Assembly (NCBI GenBank): GCA_018667335.1
Contig: JABIVD010000053.1
Location: 1-64,000, forward strand
Origin: Rhodospirillaceae bacterium
GTDB lineage: Bacteria; Pseudomonadota; Alphaproteobacteria; UBA6615
Direction of reading: 5' to 3'
Length of the DNA stretch: 64,000 nt
Shown here: positions 1 through 8,942 of the stretch, piece by piece
Layout of the letters: each line of letters begins with the position of its first letter
How positions within the stretch are numbered: position 1 is the stretch's first letter
Notes under the pieces: generated by a model
Told to the model about the DNA's origin: nothing
Database searches by the model: none
The model's input: the letters and a program-made list of their open reading frames with translations, nothing else
Made by a program: the position numbers and the translations under genes

Positions 1-1449
1 GGCATCCTGCAGCGCCGCGATGCTGAAATCAGCGTCGGGGAACGCCTCTGCGGCCATGCGCGCAACGGAATGGGTGCGTGCGTGGGCGTACTGGACATAG
101 AACACCGGATTGTCGCGGCTCTGCTCGCGCACCTTGACCAGATCGAAGTCGAGCGGGGCGTCGTTCTTGCGCGTCAGCATGATGAAGCGGATGACATCCT
201 TGCCCACGGCGTCCGCAAGATCGCGCAGGGTGACGAAATTCCCCGAGCGCTTGGACATTTTCGCCGGCTCGCCGTCTTCGAGAAGCCGCACCATCTGGCA
301 GAGCTTCACGTCGATCTCCGCCGCGCCGCCGGTCAGCGCCTTCACCCCGGCTCCGACCCGCTTCACATAGCCGCCATGGTCGGCCCCCCAGACATCGATC
401 AGGGTCGAGAAGCCGCGCTGATACTTGTCCTGGTGATAGGCCAGATCGCTGGCGAAATAGGTCCAGGATCCGTCGGATTTCTTGAGCGGTCGGTCCGTAT
501 CGTCGCCAAAGTCGCTGGCGCGGAACAGGGTCTGCGGCCGTTCCTCCCAATCGTCGGGCAGCTTGCCCTTCGGCGGCTCCAGGGTGCCGACGTAGATCAG
601 GCCATCATCCTCGAGGATTTTCATGACCGCATCGACCCCGCCAGCCTCGACCAGCGCGCGCTCGGACGAGAACGCGTCATGGCTGATGTTCAGAACGCCC
701 AGGTCGTCGCGGATCAGGTCCATCATCGCGGCGACCGAGAACGCGCGGAATTCCGGCAGCCATTCGCTCTCTTCGGCGCCCTGCCATTTGTCGCCGTCGC
801 GCGCGGCAAGGGCCTGCCCGACCGGTACCAGATAATCCCCGGGATACAGGCCCTCCGGGATTTCACCGATGTCGTCGCCGAGCGCCTCGCGGTAGCGCAG
901 ATAGGCCGAGCGCGCGAGCACATCGACCTGGGAGCCCGCATCGTTGATATAATATTCGCGGGTCACCGCATATCCCGCCTTGGCGAGCAACGATGCCAGC
1001 ACATCGCCCACCACAGCACCACGGGCATGGCCCACATGCAGCGGGCCTGTCGGGTTTGCCGACACATACTCGATATTGACCGGGCGTCCCTGCCCCAGAT
1101 CACTTTCGCCATAGGCCTCGCCCGCCGCGAGAATGCCGACCAGCAGGTCGCGCCAGTATTCGTCGTGCAGGCGCAGATTGATGAAGCCCGGGCCCGCGAC
1201 ATCTACGGATTCTATCGAATCCCGGGTCCGCAGGCGCTCGGCGAGCGTCTCGGCGAGATCGCGCGGTTTGAGACCGGCCGGTTTGGCCAGCACCATCGCG
1301 GCGTTGGTGGACAGATCGCCATGGCTCGCATCGCGCGGCGGATCGACGCTCACCCGCGCGCCGTTGGTCCCCTCAGGCAGCGTGCCGTCGGCCACGAGAG
1401 ATTCTATTTCTAATTCAACGATCGCCTTGAAGGCACTGAAAACATTCAT
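1..1449 (-). CDS. argS: Arginyl-tRNA synthetase, 3' part outside the window
   Basis: Charges tRNA-Arg with arginine in the cytosol. The minus-strand frame is open from the ATG at 1449 to the window edge and gives 483 residues of a protein that is usually about 580, so the end of the anticodon-binding domain is missing. Visible signatures are the N-terminal additional domain, the class I motif [12 protein letters not shown] (HVGH is the HIGH box) and the family motif FYVQYAHAR near the cut end. The start codon overlaps the dgt stop codon by one base (TAATG), so the two genes are probably translationally coupled. The dgt–argS pairing is common in Alphaproteobacteria. Confidence 0.96.
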   Translation of the reverse strand, partial: MNVFSAFKAIVELEIESLVADGTLPEGTNGARVSVDPPRDASHGDLSTNAAMVLAKPAGLKPRDLAETLAERLRTRDSIESVDVAGPGFINLRLHDEYWRDLLVGILAAGEAYGESDLGQGRPVNIEYVSANPTGPLHVGHARGAVVGDVLASLLAKAGYAVTREYYINDAGSQVDVLARSAYLRYREALGDDIGEIPEGLYPGDYLVPVGQALAARDGDKWQGAEESEWLPEFRAFSVAAMMDLIRDDLGVLNISHDAFSSERALVEAGGVDAVMKILEDDGLIYVGTLEPPKGKLPDDWEERPQTLFRASDFGDDTDRPLKKSDGSWTYFASDLAYHQDKYQRGFSTLIDVWGADHGGYVKRVGAGVKALTGGAAEIDVKLCQMVRLLEDGEPAKMSKRSGNFVTLRDLADAVGKDVIRFIMLTRKNDAPLDFDLVKVREQSRDNPVFYVQYAHARTHSVARMAAEAFPDADFSIAALQDA

Positions 1450-2684
1450 TAAAGAACTTCCGGATCAAACAATTTTCGATGCAGCTCAAGGGCATACCGA
1501 TCGGTCATGCCGGCAATATAATCGGCGATCATGCGTGCCCGTCCCGCCTCGTCCTTGGCCTCGGCCCGCGCCCGCCATTCCGTGGGCAGCAACTCCGGCT
1601 CGTGGAACAGCAGCTCGAACATCTGCGTGACCACGCGCCGCGCCTTGGACGTCATCCGGTTCACCCGGTGATGCCGGTACATGTTCTCGAGCAGATAGGA
1701 TTTCACCGCGCGGTCGGATTCCTGGATCGCCGGCGAGAACGCGACGACCGGATGATCCAGCGCCCGCACCTCTTCCGGTGAACCCACATCGGCTTCCGCC
1801 AGGCGGCGGCGGGTCTCGGACAGGACATCGGAGACCATGGTGCCGATTGTCTGACTGATACTCGCGTGGATGAGCCGCGGCCGGTCGAGATCGCCATGGG
1901 CGTCCGTCACAGCGCGGATCGCCGGCCCGATGAGCGGCACATCCGCGAGGTCGTCCAGGTCGAACAGCCCGGCCCGCAACCCGTCATCTATGTCGTGGCT
2001 GTTGTAGGCAATATCGTCTGCAATCGCGGCCACCTGGGCCTCCGCGCCGGCAAAGGTGTCGAGTTCCAGGTCATGGTTCGCGACATATTCCCGGATCGCC
2101 GCCGGGATCGCCCGGTCGCTGTCCGCATAATGGCCGGTGAGCGGCCCGTTATGCTTGACCACACCCTCGAGGGTCTCCCAGGTCAGGTTGAGCCCGTCGA
2201 ACGTGGGGTAGCGCTCCTCCAGCTTGGTCAGGATGCGCAGAGTCTGGGCGTTGTGATCGAACCCGCCGAACGGCGCCATCGCCGCATCGAGCGCGTCTTC
2301 ACCCGCATGCCCGAACGGCGTGTGGCCGAAATCATGGGCGAGCGCCAGGGCCTCGGCCAGATCCTCGTTCAGCCCCAGCGCCCGCGCCACCGTGCGCGCG
2401 ATCTGTGCCACTTCCAGCGAATGGGTGAGCCGCGTCCGGTAGTAATCACCCTCGTGATAGACGAAGACCTGGGTCTTGTGCTTCAGGCGCCGAAACGCGC
2501 TCGAATGGATGATCCGGTCCCGGTCGCGCTGGTAACAGCTGCGATAGCCGCTCTCGGGCTCGTCGTGCAGGCGTCCGCGCGTGGCCAGCGGATCACAGGC
2601 ATAGGGCGCCAGAACGGCCCCGAACTGTTCGGGTCCGGCGGGCGAGAGCCTCAGGTCTGCTGGCGTTGTGGGCATGTTCGGCAA
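1449..2684 (-). CDS. dgt: dGTP triphosphohydrolase-like HD protein
   Basis: This 411-residue cytosolic protein belongs to the deoxyguanosinetriphosphate triphosphohydrolase-like family, which hydrolyses dNTPs to deoxynucleoside and triphosphate. The HD-domain metal ligands are visible in [13 protein letters not shown] and in [16 protein letters not shown], followed by the conserved region [12 protein letters not shown]. Length fits the short type 2 subfamily typical of Alphaproteobacteria. It is upstream of and overlaps argS, and it is divergent from erpA across an 80-bp gap. Whether it prefers dGTP or other dNTPs cannot be read from sequence. Confidence 0.94.
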   Translation of the reverse strand: MPNMPTTPADLRLSPAGPEQFGAVLAPYACDPLATRGRLHDEPESGYRSCYQRDRDRIIHSSAFRRLKHKTQVFVYHEGDYYRTRLTHSLEVAQIARTVARALGLNEDLAEALALAHDFGHTPFGHAGEDALDAAMAPFGGFDHNAQTLRILTKLEERYPTFDGLNLTWETLEGVVKHNGPLTGHYADSDRAIPAAIREYVANHDLELDTFAGAEAQVAAIADDIAYNSHDIDDGLRAGLFDLDDLADVPLIGPAIRAVTDAHGDLDRPRLIHASISQTIGTMVSDVLSETRRRLAEADVGSPEEVRALDHPVVAFSPAIQESDRAVKSYLLENMYRHHRVNRMTSKARRVVTQMFELLFHEPELLPTEWRARAEAKDEAGRARMIADYIAGMTDRYALELHRKLFDPEVL

Positions 2685-2717
2685 AGTACGTGTGCGCCGC
2701 TTGAATGCAACGGAAAA

Positions 2718-2745
2718 TTGACAAACCGCGTGACATGACTAGATA
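2718..2745 (+). promoter_or_regulatory. Sigma-70-type promoter for erpA
   Basis: TTGACA (2718–2723) is a perfect -35 box, followed after 16 bp by TAGATA (2740–2745). Transcription would begin about 2752, giving a leader of only some 20 bases before the erpA start at 2775. Box matching by eye only. Confidence 0.55.
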
Positions 2746-2774
2746 CCTGATATCCTTATGGTGAAATGGCAGAC

Positions 2775-3173
2775 ATGAGCGACACGACCACAGTGCAACC
2801 AGGTGCCGGGCAACCCGACACGGGACCATCAGCTTCTGGGCCGAAAGGCGTTGGCCTGAGCGAAAGCGCGGTCAGCCAGCTGACCAGCCTGTTCGCGGCC
2901 GAGGCACGTGATGGATTGATGTTGCGCGTCGTCGTCAACGGCGGCGGCTGCTCCGGCTTCACCTACGGGTTCGATTTCGACGACACGCTCAAGGACGACG
3001 ACAAGACCTTCGAGACCGAAGGCGTGAAAGTCGTGGTCGACGACGCCTCGCTGGAATTCATCGACGGCAGCGTCCTGAATTACGTTGAATCTCTCGGCGG
3101 CAACCACTTCCAGCTGGAAAACCCGAACGCCACGTCATCCTGTGGCTGCGGCTCATCCTTCTCGGTCTACTAG
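2775..3173 (+). CDS. erpA: A-type iron–sulfur cluster insertion protein ErpA
   Basis: Carries and delivers Fe–S clusters to apoproteins in the cytosol. The HesB/IscA domain fills the protein after a Pro/Gly-rich N-terminal tail of about 30 residues. The three conserved cysteines are visible: one in GGGCSGFTYGF and two in SSCGCGSSF near the C-terminus. I place the start at ATG 2775 because GGTGA (2760–2764) is 10 bases upstream; ATG 2766 is in frame and would add three residues (135 aa). It is monocistronic or heads the short run to xth, and is divergent from dgt. Confidence 0.92.
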   Translation: MSDTTTVQPGAGQPDTGPSASGPKGVGLSESAVSQLTSLFAAEARDGLMLRVVVNGGGCSGFTYGFDFDDTLKDDDKTFETEGVKVVVDDASLEFIDGSVLNYVESLGGNHFQLENPNATSSCGCGSSFSVY

Positions 3174-3224
3174 GCCTTCCGGTCCGGCTTTTCGGAACGG
3201 TCGCGTCCGTGAAATAGTGCCGCT

Positions 3225-4067
3225 ATGAAGCCGGCTCTCACATTCCTCGCATTCGTCGTCACAGCAATTGCCGCTCTGCCCGCAACGGCAGACGACGCCT
3301 GCGGCCAGCTCATCACGGTCGATATTCGCGACGGGGAAACCCAAGCCTACAGTTTCGGGCACGCTGAAGGCGAGCCGATCGCGACCCTGGTGCTGCTGGC
3401 AGGTGGCGGCGGCGCGCTCGACCTCGATGCAGGCGGCTGCGCCCGCAAGCTTAAAGGCAACACCCTCACCCGCAACGTCGCCGCATTCCGCAAGGCCGGG
3501 TTTACGACCGCCCTTGTCGACGCCCCTACGGATCACCGCTCCGGCGACGGCCTCGGCGGCTTCCGCGCGAGCGTGGATCACGCCGGCGATCTGGGCGCGG
3601 TCATCGCCGACGTCCGCGGCCGCGCAAGCGCGCCGGTCTACATCGTCGGATCCAGCCGCGGCACGATCTCCGCCGTCAACGCCGCCGCGTTTCTCACCGG
3701 GTTGTTCGCGCCGGACGGGGTGATCCTGTTCTCGCCGATCACGTCCGGATTCATTGGTGGCCGCAAGGCCTGGGTCGCACAAACGGTGTTCGACGTGCGG
3801 CTCGAAGACATCCACAAGCCCATCCTCGTCGTCGCGCACGAAAGCGACGCCTGCATCCGCACGCCATCCGAAAGGGCCCGGGACATCCTCCCGCGCGCAG
3901 ACGGCGACCTGGAGAAGATAGTCATGGTTACGGGCGGTCCGGCCACCGACACGGGCGTCACGGGTGTCAAAGCCTGCCAGGGAAAATATCCTCATGGCTT
4001 CGGCGGACAGGACGAGCTGGTGGTGAGACTGATATCCGAATTTGTGGGCGCCGCCGGCGCGCAATGA
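3225..4067 (+). CDS. Secreted α/β-hydrolase-like protein
   Basis: This 280-residue protein has a clear Sec signal peptide: MKP, a hydrophobic stretch of about 17 residues, then cleavage near ATA-DD (residues 22–24). The mature part looks like an α/β hydrolase. It has a Gly-rich turn (LLAGGGGALD) where an oxyanion loop would be, and a nucleophile elbow GSSRG near residues 142–146. A late HGFGGQ could supply the catalytic His. Two Cys pairs may form disulfides in the periplasm. The substrate is unknown. It sits between erpA and xth without overlap. Confidence 0.7.
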   Translation: MKPALTFLAFVVTAIAALPATADDACGQLITVDIRDGETQAYSFGHAEGEPIATLVLLAGGGGALDLDAGGCARKLKGNTLTRNVAAFRKAGFTTALVDAPTDHRSGDGLGGFRASVDHAGDLGAVIADVRGRASAPVYIVGSSRGTISAVNAAAFLTGLFAPDGVILFSPITSGFIGGRKAWVAQTVFDVRLEDIHKPILVVAHESDACIRTPSERARDILPRADGDLEKIVMVTGGPATDTGVTGVKACQGKYPHGFGGQDELVVRLISEFVGAAGAQ

Positions 4068-4126
4068 TGGGCAACGCCGGTGCCACGCATTAGACTGCGG
4101 GTCCGCCCATTCAACCGGTCTTCCCC

Positions 4127-4915
4127 ATGTCTCTCAAAATCGCCACCTGGAACGTCAACTCGATCAAGGCGCGCCTGCCCAACGTCCTCGAATGGCTCGA
4201 GGAGGAAAAGCCCGACGTGGCATTGCTGCAGGAAATCAAAACCGTCGACGAAAACTTCCCGCTCATGGAGATCGAGGAGCGCGGCTACAATTGTGCGGTT
4301 CATGGCCAGAAGAGCTACAACGGCGTGGCCATTCTCTCGAAGCACCCGCTGAGCGACGTTGTGACCGGCCTGCCCGGCGACGATACCGACGACCAGGCGC
4401 GTTATGTGGAGGCCTGGGTCGAGGCCGGCGACCAAGGCGTCCGCGTGGCCTCGATCTACCTGCCCAACGGCAACCCGGTCGACACCGACAAGTTTCCCTA
4501 CAAGCTCAAATGGATGGACCGGCTGGCCGCGCGCGCCGCAGCACTGCTGCATGTCGAGGAGCCGGTGGTGCTGGGCGGCGACTACAACGTCATCCAGGCC
4601 GACGGCGACTGCTACGACCCCGCAGCCTGGGCCGACGACGCGCTGTTCAAGCCCGAGACCCGGGCGAAGTTCCGCACCCTGCTCAACCTCGGCTACACCG
4701 AGGCCTGGCGCACCCTGCACAACGAGACCCATGTGTACTCGTTCTGGGACTATCAGGCCGGGGCCTGGCAGAAGGACAATGGCATCCGCATCGATCACCT
4801 GCTGCTGTCGCCCCAGGCCGCCGACCGCCTGACCGCGTGTGAGATCGACAAGGGCCCGCGCGGCAAGACCAAGGCGTCGGACCACACGCCCGTCTGGTGT
4901 GAGCTAACGGCCTGA
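4127..4915 (+). CDS. xth: Exodeoxyribonuclease III
   Basis: This 262-residue AP endonuclease / 3'-5' exonuclease works in base-excision repair. The exonuclease-endonuclease-phosphatase fold is complete: ATWNVNSIKARL at the N-terminus, metal-binding Glu36 in LLQEIK, VLGGDYNV in the middle, and the terminal catalytic pair Asp252-His253 in KASDHTPVW. Length equals the E. coli XthA class. The start ATG is followed directly by the conserved first strand (SLKIATWNVNS), so the start is secure. Confidence 0.95.
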   Translation: MSLKIATWNVNSIKARLPNVLEWLEEEKPDVALLQEIKTVDENFPLMEIEERGYNCAVHGQKSYNGVAILSKHPLSDVVTGLPGDDTDDQARYVEAWVEAGDQGVRVASIYLPNGNPVDTDKFPYKLKWMDRLAARAAALLHVEEPVVLGGDYNVIQADGDCYDPAAWADDALFKPETRAKFRTLLNLGYTEAWRTLHNETHVYSFWDYQAGAWQKDNGIRIDHLLLSPQAADRLTACEIDKGPRGKTKASDHTPVWCELTA

Positions 4916-4947
4916 CGCTATAGTCTGCGCCTGATCAGGGGGATCCC

Positions 4948-6003
4948 ATGTCACTCGCCAACGAAACCGAATTTGCCCGCTCCGTGCGCGATGTGCCGCG
5001 CAAGGCCCTGCCCGTCATCGATGTGGGCAAGGCGCGCATGGGCGACGCCGCGGCGATCGAAGAGGTCGCCTCCCAATGGCGTGACGTGTGGGAGAGTCTG
5101 GGCTTCCTGTGCATCGTCAATCACGGCCTCGAGCCGGAACTGATCGACGGCATGCATGATGCGGCCAAGCAGTTCCACGACCTGCCGCTCGAGACCAAGA
5201 TGCAGATCAAGGTCACCAACGACCAGAAGGGCTACGTCCCCGCGCGCGGCGGCCTGACGACCCATTCGAAGTTCCACAATTCGAAGAAGCTGAACACGGT
5301 CGAGTGCCTGGTCCTGGCGACGGACTATCCCGCCGACCATCCCGACGTGGTCGCGGGCAAGAAATTCTACGGCGCCTGCCCCTGGCTTCCCGAAGACGTC
5401 GTGCCCGGCTTCCAGGCGACCGCGCAGAACTACATGGCCCGGATCACCGAGCTCGGGAAATCCATGCTGCCCGTCTGGGCGCGCTCGCTCGAACTCGACG
5501 CCGGCTTCTTCAATCCGTTCTTCGAGCAGAGCTACACCTACTTCCGGGTCGCCAAATACGGCCCCAAGAACGATCTCGACGACGGCGAGATGGGCTCGAA
5601 CGCCCATTGCGACACGGGCTTCAACACCTACCTGCCGCCCGCAAAAGAGGAAGGCATCCAGATCCTCGATGCCGATGGCGAGACATGGTTCTGGCCGGAC
5701 CTGCCCGACGGCGCGGTGATGGTGAATATGGGTTACTTCTTCGAGCGCTGGACCAACAACCGGTTCCGCGCCACGCCGCACCGGGTGGTGCCGCCGACGG
5801 AGAATGATCGCTACTCGTTCGCCTGCTTCGTCAATCCGGGCTTCGACACGCCGGGCAACGCCTTGCCGACCTGCGTCAGCGATGAAAATCCGCCACAGTA
5901 TGAGCCCATGACTTATTGGGAATATTTCGACTGGTACATGAAGCGGTCCTACACCCATTACGGCAAGCTCAAGGTCAGCGGCGACAACGACGTAACGGCC
6001 TAA
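4948..6003 (+). CDS. Isopenicillin N synthase-like 2OG-Fe(II) oxygenase, paralogue 1
   Basis: This 351-residue protein belongs to the isopenicillin-N-synthase-like non-haem iron oxygenases. It has an N-terminal DIOX_N region (LPVIDVGKA... VNHGLEPEL) and a C-terminal double-stranded β-helix. The iron triad is His220-x-Asp222 (AHCDTGF) and His278 (ATPHRV). The 2-oxoglutarate carboxylate pair Arg288-x-Ser290 (RYSFACF) is also present, so it is probably an active 2OG-dependent enzyme. RBS GGGGG lies just before the ATG. A clear paralogue lies at 6502–7554; the two flank a small membrane-protein gene. The substrate is unknown; NIPSNAP genes follow. Confidence 0.85.
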   Translation: MSLANETEFARSVRDVPRKALPVIDVGKARMGDAAAIEEVASQWRDVWESLGFLCIVNHGLEPELIDGMHDAAKQFHDLPLETKMQIKVTNDQKGYVPARGGLTTHSKFHNSKKLNTVECLVLATDYPADHPDVVAGKKFYGACPWLPEDVVPGFQATAQNYMARITELGKSMLPVWARSLELDAGFFNPFFEQSYTYFRVAKYGPKNDLDDGEMGSNAHCDTGFNTYLPPAKEEGIQILDADGETWFWPDLPDGAVMVNMGYFFERWTNNRFRATPHRVVPPTENDRYSFACFVNPGFDTPGNALPTCVSDENPPQYEPMTYWEYFDWYMKRSYTHYGKLKVSGDNDVTA

Positions 6004-6013
6004 TGGTGGCGTT

Positions 6014-6418
6014 GTGAAACGGACGCCAATGAATCCCTCCAATCCGGTTCTGAAGTACATCCTCGATCTGTATCTGGGCAGGCGCGGCTACCGCGTGTCC
6101 CTGATCGCCTACGGTCTGGGCTTCTGGGCGTTCGCCGGCGGCATGTTTCTGTTTCTGACCTGGCCCGACACCCCGTCAATGGTCGCGCAGGTGTCGCGCG
6201 CGATCCTGATCAACGGCGGGTTGCTGGTCCTGGTCCTGATGACCTATCCGATCATCTTCTGTGCCTTCAAGACCGACGATGAGAGCCGCCCGAAATCCCA
6301 GTTCCGGCGGATCCTGGAGCCGACGGTCATCGGCGCGCTGGCCCCGTTCTACGTGATGCTGCTGGTCGCGAGCTTCATCCAGTCCTTCGCGGGGCCCATC
6401 CTGCTGGGCTTCAATTGA
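6014..6418 (+). CDS. Small integral membrane protein, unknown function
   Basis: A 134-residue protein with three likely transmembrane helices, around residues 22–46, 52–78 and 100–128. I see no recognised motif. It may begin at GTG 6014 or ATG 6029. It starts 11 bases after the preceding oxygenase gene and lies between the two oxygenase paralogues, which suggests co-transcription but does not reveal a function. Confidence 0.6.
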   Translation: MKRTPMNPSNPVLKYILDLYLGRRGYRVSLIAYGLGFWAFAGGMFLFLTWPDTPSMVAQVSRAILINGGLLVLVLMTYPIIFCAFKTDDESRPKSQFRRILEPTVIGALAPFYVMLLVASFIQSFAGPILLGFN

Positions 6419-6501
6419 GCGTGTTGGTCAATCCATGATCTGGCAGCAATCGGCGAATTGGACCTATAGTCCTACCCTCCCCGGCAGATCAGAGGTCTGA
6501 C

Positions 6502-7554
6502 ATGACCCTCGCAGCAGAAACAGATTTCGGACGAAAGGCGCGCGACCTGCCGCGCAAGCCGCTCCCCCTGATCGACGTGGGCCCGGCGCTGACCGGTGAC
6601 CGCGACGCGATCGAGGCACTGGCGACCGAGTGGCGGGACATCTGGGAGGGTGTCGGGTTTACGGGCATCATCAATCACGGCGTGCCCGGGACACTGACCC
6701 GGCGGATGACCGAGGAAGCCAAGCGGTTCCACGACCTGCCGGAAGAGACCAAATTGTCGATCCCGGTCACCCGCGACCAGAAGGGCTACGTCCCCGCGCG
6801 ATACGGCGTCACCACCCATTCCGAGTTCCACGAGAGCAAGAAACTCGACACCGTCGAATGCCTGGTGGTCGCCACGGATTATCCGCGAGACAATCCGAAT
6901 GTCGCGGCCGGAAAGCAGTTCTACGGCCCCATGCCCTGGTTGCCCGAGGAGGCCCTTCCCGGGTTCCGCGCCGTCGCCGAGGAATATATGGCGACGATCA
7001 CCGCACTCGGGAAATCCCTGCTCCCGGTCTGGGCCCGCGCACTGGAGCTCGACGCCGATTTCTTCGCCGACAAGTTCGACCCGGCCTACACCTACTTCCG
7101 GATGGCGCATTATCCGCCCAAGCCCGACCTCGACGATGACGAGATGGGATTGGCCGCACACACCGACACGGGCTTCATGACGTTCCTGCCGCCGGCCGAC
7201 GAAGACGGCCTGCAGATCCTCGATCGGGATGGCACCTGGTTCTGGCCCGAGCTTCCCGCCGACGCGCTGATCGTCAACATGGGGCAGTTTCTCGAGCGCT
7301 GGTCGAACAAGCGATTCCGCGCGACCCCGCACCGGGTGGTGCCGCCGCTGCACAATGAGCGCTATTCGCTGGCCTGTTTCGTCAATCCGGGTTTCGAGGC
7401 GATCGGTGAATGTCTTCCGACTTGCACAGACGCCGACAATCCGGCGAAATACCCGACCCAGACCTACTGGGAATTCTTCAACTGGTACATGACCAACACC
7501 TTCACCCATTACGGCAAGGTCAAGGCCGGCGACAACAACGAAGCCACGGTTTGA
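6502..7554 (+). CDS. Isopenicillin N synthase-like 2OG-Fe(II) oxygenase, paralogue 2
   Basis: This 350-residue protein aligns along its whole length with the one at 4948–6003, with the same blocks such as DQKGYVPAR, KKL-TVECLV-ATDYP and FRATPHRVVPP. The iron ligands are His220, Asp222 (AHTDTGF) and His277, and the 2OG-binding Arg287-x-Ser289 is intact. Both copies therefore look functional and have diverged mostly at the surface and in the central loop. It is followed after 44 bases by the first of three NIPSNAP genes, so the five genes probably form one functional neighbourhood. Confidence 0.85.
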   Translation: MTLAAETDFGRKARDLPRKPLPLIDVGPALTGDRDAIEALATEWRDIWEGVGFTGIINHGVPGTLTRRMTEEAKRFHDLPEETKLSIPVTRDQKGYVPARYGVTTHSEFHESKKLDTVECLVVATDYPRDNPNVAAGKQFYGPMPWLPEEALPGFRAVAEEYMATITALGKSLLPVWARALELDADFFADKFDPAYTYFRMAHYPPKPDLDDDEMGLAAHTDTGFMTFLPPADEDGLQILDRDGTWFWPELPADALIVNMGQFLERWSNKRFRATPHRVVPPLHNERYSLACFVNPGFEAIGECLPTCTDADNPAKYPTQTYWEFFNWYMTNTFTHYGKVKAGDNNEATV

Positions 7555-7598
7555 GACAAGGCCTGAACCGCGGCAAAACCCCCAGGGAGAGTAATCAA

Positions 7599-7922
7599 AT
7601 GGCGTTTTTCGAACTCCGGCAATACAAGATCCGCCGCAACAAGATGAAGGATTGGCTGAAGATCTTCGACGAAGAGATCGCCCCCTTCCAGATCGGCAAA
7701 GGCATGGTGATCTGCGGCTCCTGGCACGGCGAGACCGATGATTCCGTCTTCGTGTGGATGCGCCGGTTCAACTCCGAGAAGGAACGCGAGCGGCTCTACA
7801 AGGCCGTGTACGAGGACGCGCACTGGCAAAACGAGATTTCCCCGCGCGTGGGAAAGCTGATCGACCGGGAAAAGATCAGCGTCCAGCGGATCGTGCCAAA
7901 CAAGAAATCGAGCGTTCAGTAG
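7599..7922 (+). CDS. NIPSNAP family protein, copy 1 of 3
   Basis: A 107-residue protein with the dimeric α+β-barrel (NIPSNAP-like) fold. Conserved blocks are FFELRQYKIRRNKMKDW at the N-terminus, CGSWHGETDDSVFVWMRRF in the middle and a C-terminal IVPNKKSSVQ. I start at ATG 7599 with GGGAGA about 8 bases upstream; the three paralogues all begin at the same residue. The biochemical role of such small bacterial NIPSNAP proteins is poorly defined. It follows the second oxygenase gene closely and is probably in its operon. Confidence 0.8.
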   Translation: MAFFELRQYKIRRNKMKDWLKIFDEEIAPFQIGKGMVICGSWHGETDDSVFVWMRRFNSEKERERLYKAVYEDAHWQNEISPRVGKLIDREKISVQRIVPNKKSSVQ

Positions 7923-7939
7923 TACAGCTCAATCACCAA

Positions 7940-8012
7940 CGTCATGCCCGGGCTCGACCCGGGCATCTCGTTGCGTGGTGAACAGATGCGCGGATCAAGT
8001 CCGCGCATGACG
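7940..8012. repeat. R1 paired-palindrome repeat (copy 1)
   Basis: Two palindromes (ATGCCCGGG…CCCGGGCAT and ATGCGCGGA…TCCGCGCAT) are arranged so that the whole ends in the inverted pair CGTCATG…CATGACG. It is between NIPSNAP copies 1 and 2. Six more copies of this family occur in the window. Confidence 0.85.
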
Positions 8013-8064
8013 GCATTCTTTTTGAGTTAGAAACCGGCCCTTCTGCCCGCAAGGAGGCACCAAA

Positions 8065-8388
8065 ATGGCATTCTTCGAACTCCGTCAATACAAGGTCCGC
8101 CGCGGCAAGATGAAGGCGTGGCTGAAGATGTTCGACGAGGAAATCATGCCGCTCCAGGTCTCCAAGGGCATGGTGGTCTGCGGCATGTGGCACGGCGAGA
8201 CCGACCCGTCCGTCTTCGTCTGGATGCGCCGGTTCAACTCCGAGGCCGAACGCGAGCGGATCTGCAATGCCGTGTACGCCGACCCCCGCTGGGCCGACGA
8301 CATCGCGCCGCGGGCCTACAAGCTGATCGATCCCACGAAGATGAAAATCCAGCGGGTCGTGGCGAACAAGAAATCGAACGTTCAGTAA
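8065..8388 (+). CDS. NIPSNAP family protein, copy 2 of 3
   Basis: A 107-residue paralogue of the genes on either side, of identical length and with the same block order (FFELRQYKVRRGKMKAW, CGMWHGETDPSVFVWMRRF, VVANKKSNVQ). A strong RBS (AAGGAGG, 8049–8055) precedes the ATG. It is separated from copy 1 by an R1 repeat and from copy 3 by an R2 repeat, so the three genes probably arose by tandem duplication. Function unknown beyond family membership. Confidence 0.8.
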   Translation: MAFFELRQYKVRRGKMKAWLKMFDEEIMPLQVSKGMVVCGMWHGETDPSVFVWMRRFNSEAERERICNAVYADPRWADDIAPRAYKLIDPTKMKIQRVVANKKSNVQ

Positions 8389-8410
8389 ACCTGCACAAAT
8401 CCCGTTGCCG

Positions 8411-8480
8411 GCGGGCGGGTTTGAAACCCGCCCCTACACACATTCGCGACCACCGTAGGGGCCGGTTTCAAACCGGCCCG
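8411..8480. repeat. R2 (GTAG-headed REP) inverted pair, copy 1
   Basis: Two palindromes face each other: GGGCGGGTTT…AAACCCGCCC ending in CTAC (8437), a 17-nt spacer, then GTAG (8455) and GGCCGGTTT…AAACCGGCC. This is the same family as the repeats around the RAYT gene at 54766–55341. No T-run follows, so it is not a typical terminator. Confidence 0.85.
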
Positions 8481-8515
8481 TTTACCGACCACTGATCCAC
8501 GGGAAGAGCATCCAA

Positions 8516-8839
8516 ATGGCATTTTTCGAACTCCGTGAATACAAGATCCGCCGCGGCAAGAAGACCGCGTGGCTGAAGATGTTCGACGAGGAAGTGATGC
8601 CGTTCGAAGTTGCCCGAGGCATCGTGCCCTGCGGCTTGTGGCACGGTGAGACCGACGAGAGTGTCTTCATCTGGATGCGGCGCTTCAATTCGGAGAAGGA
8701 ACGCGTGCGGCTCTGCGCAGCCGTCTACAGCGACCCCTACTGGCTCGAGGAACTCGCTCCGAGAATCGACAAGCTGGTCGACCGCAAGAAGACCCGGGTC
8801 CAGCGGCTCGTGCCAAACAAGAAATCCAACGTGCAGTAA
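8516..8839 (+). CDS. NIPSNAP family protein, copy 3 of 3
   Basis: Third 107-residue NIPSNAP paralogue (FFELREYKIRRGKKTAW, CGLWHGETDESVFIWMRRF, LVPNKKSNVQ). It has its own RBS (GGGAAGAG) upstream of the ATG. R2 repeat pairs lie on both sides (8411–8480 and 8862–8932), so repeat and gene may have moved or been copied together. No residue pattern points to a specific reaction. Confidence 0.8.
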   Translation: MAFFELREYKIRRGKKTAWLKMFDEEVMPFEVARGIVPCGLWHGETDESVFIWMRRFNSEKERVRLCAAVYSDPYWLEELAPRIDKLVDRKKTRVQRLVPNKKSNVQ

Positions 8840-8861
8840 CCCCCAAACGCCAGCGCCATGC

Positions 8862-8932
8862 CCGGGCGGGTTTAAAGCCCGCCCCTACACAAATACGCAA
8901 CGATCGTAGGGGCCGGTTTCAAACCGACCCGT
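8862..8932. repeat. R2 (GTAG-headed REP) inverted pair, copy 2
   Basis: Same design as the pair at 8411–8480: CGGGCGGG palindrome ending CCCCTAC (8888), 17-nt spacer, then GTAGGGGCCGG (from 8906) and its partner arm. It lies between NIPSNAP copy 3 and a convergent small gene. Confidence 0.85.
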
Positions 8933-8942
8933 TTTTGTGTGA

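Noticed and set aside
70-1413. Long plus-strand frame opposite argS
   Set aside because: The minus strand carries conserved arginyl-tRNA synthetase motifs; the plus frame is a high-GC shadow.
8411-8480. R2 hairpins as Rho-independent terminators
   Set aside because: No T-run follows either palindrome and the pair is found with either gene orientation around it.
7940-8932. Possible CRISPR array from the closely spaced repeats
   Set aside because: The repeats are imperfect palindrome pairs in intergenic gaps separated by whole genes, with no regular spacer length and no cas genes.
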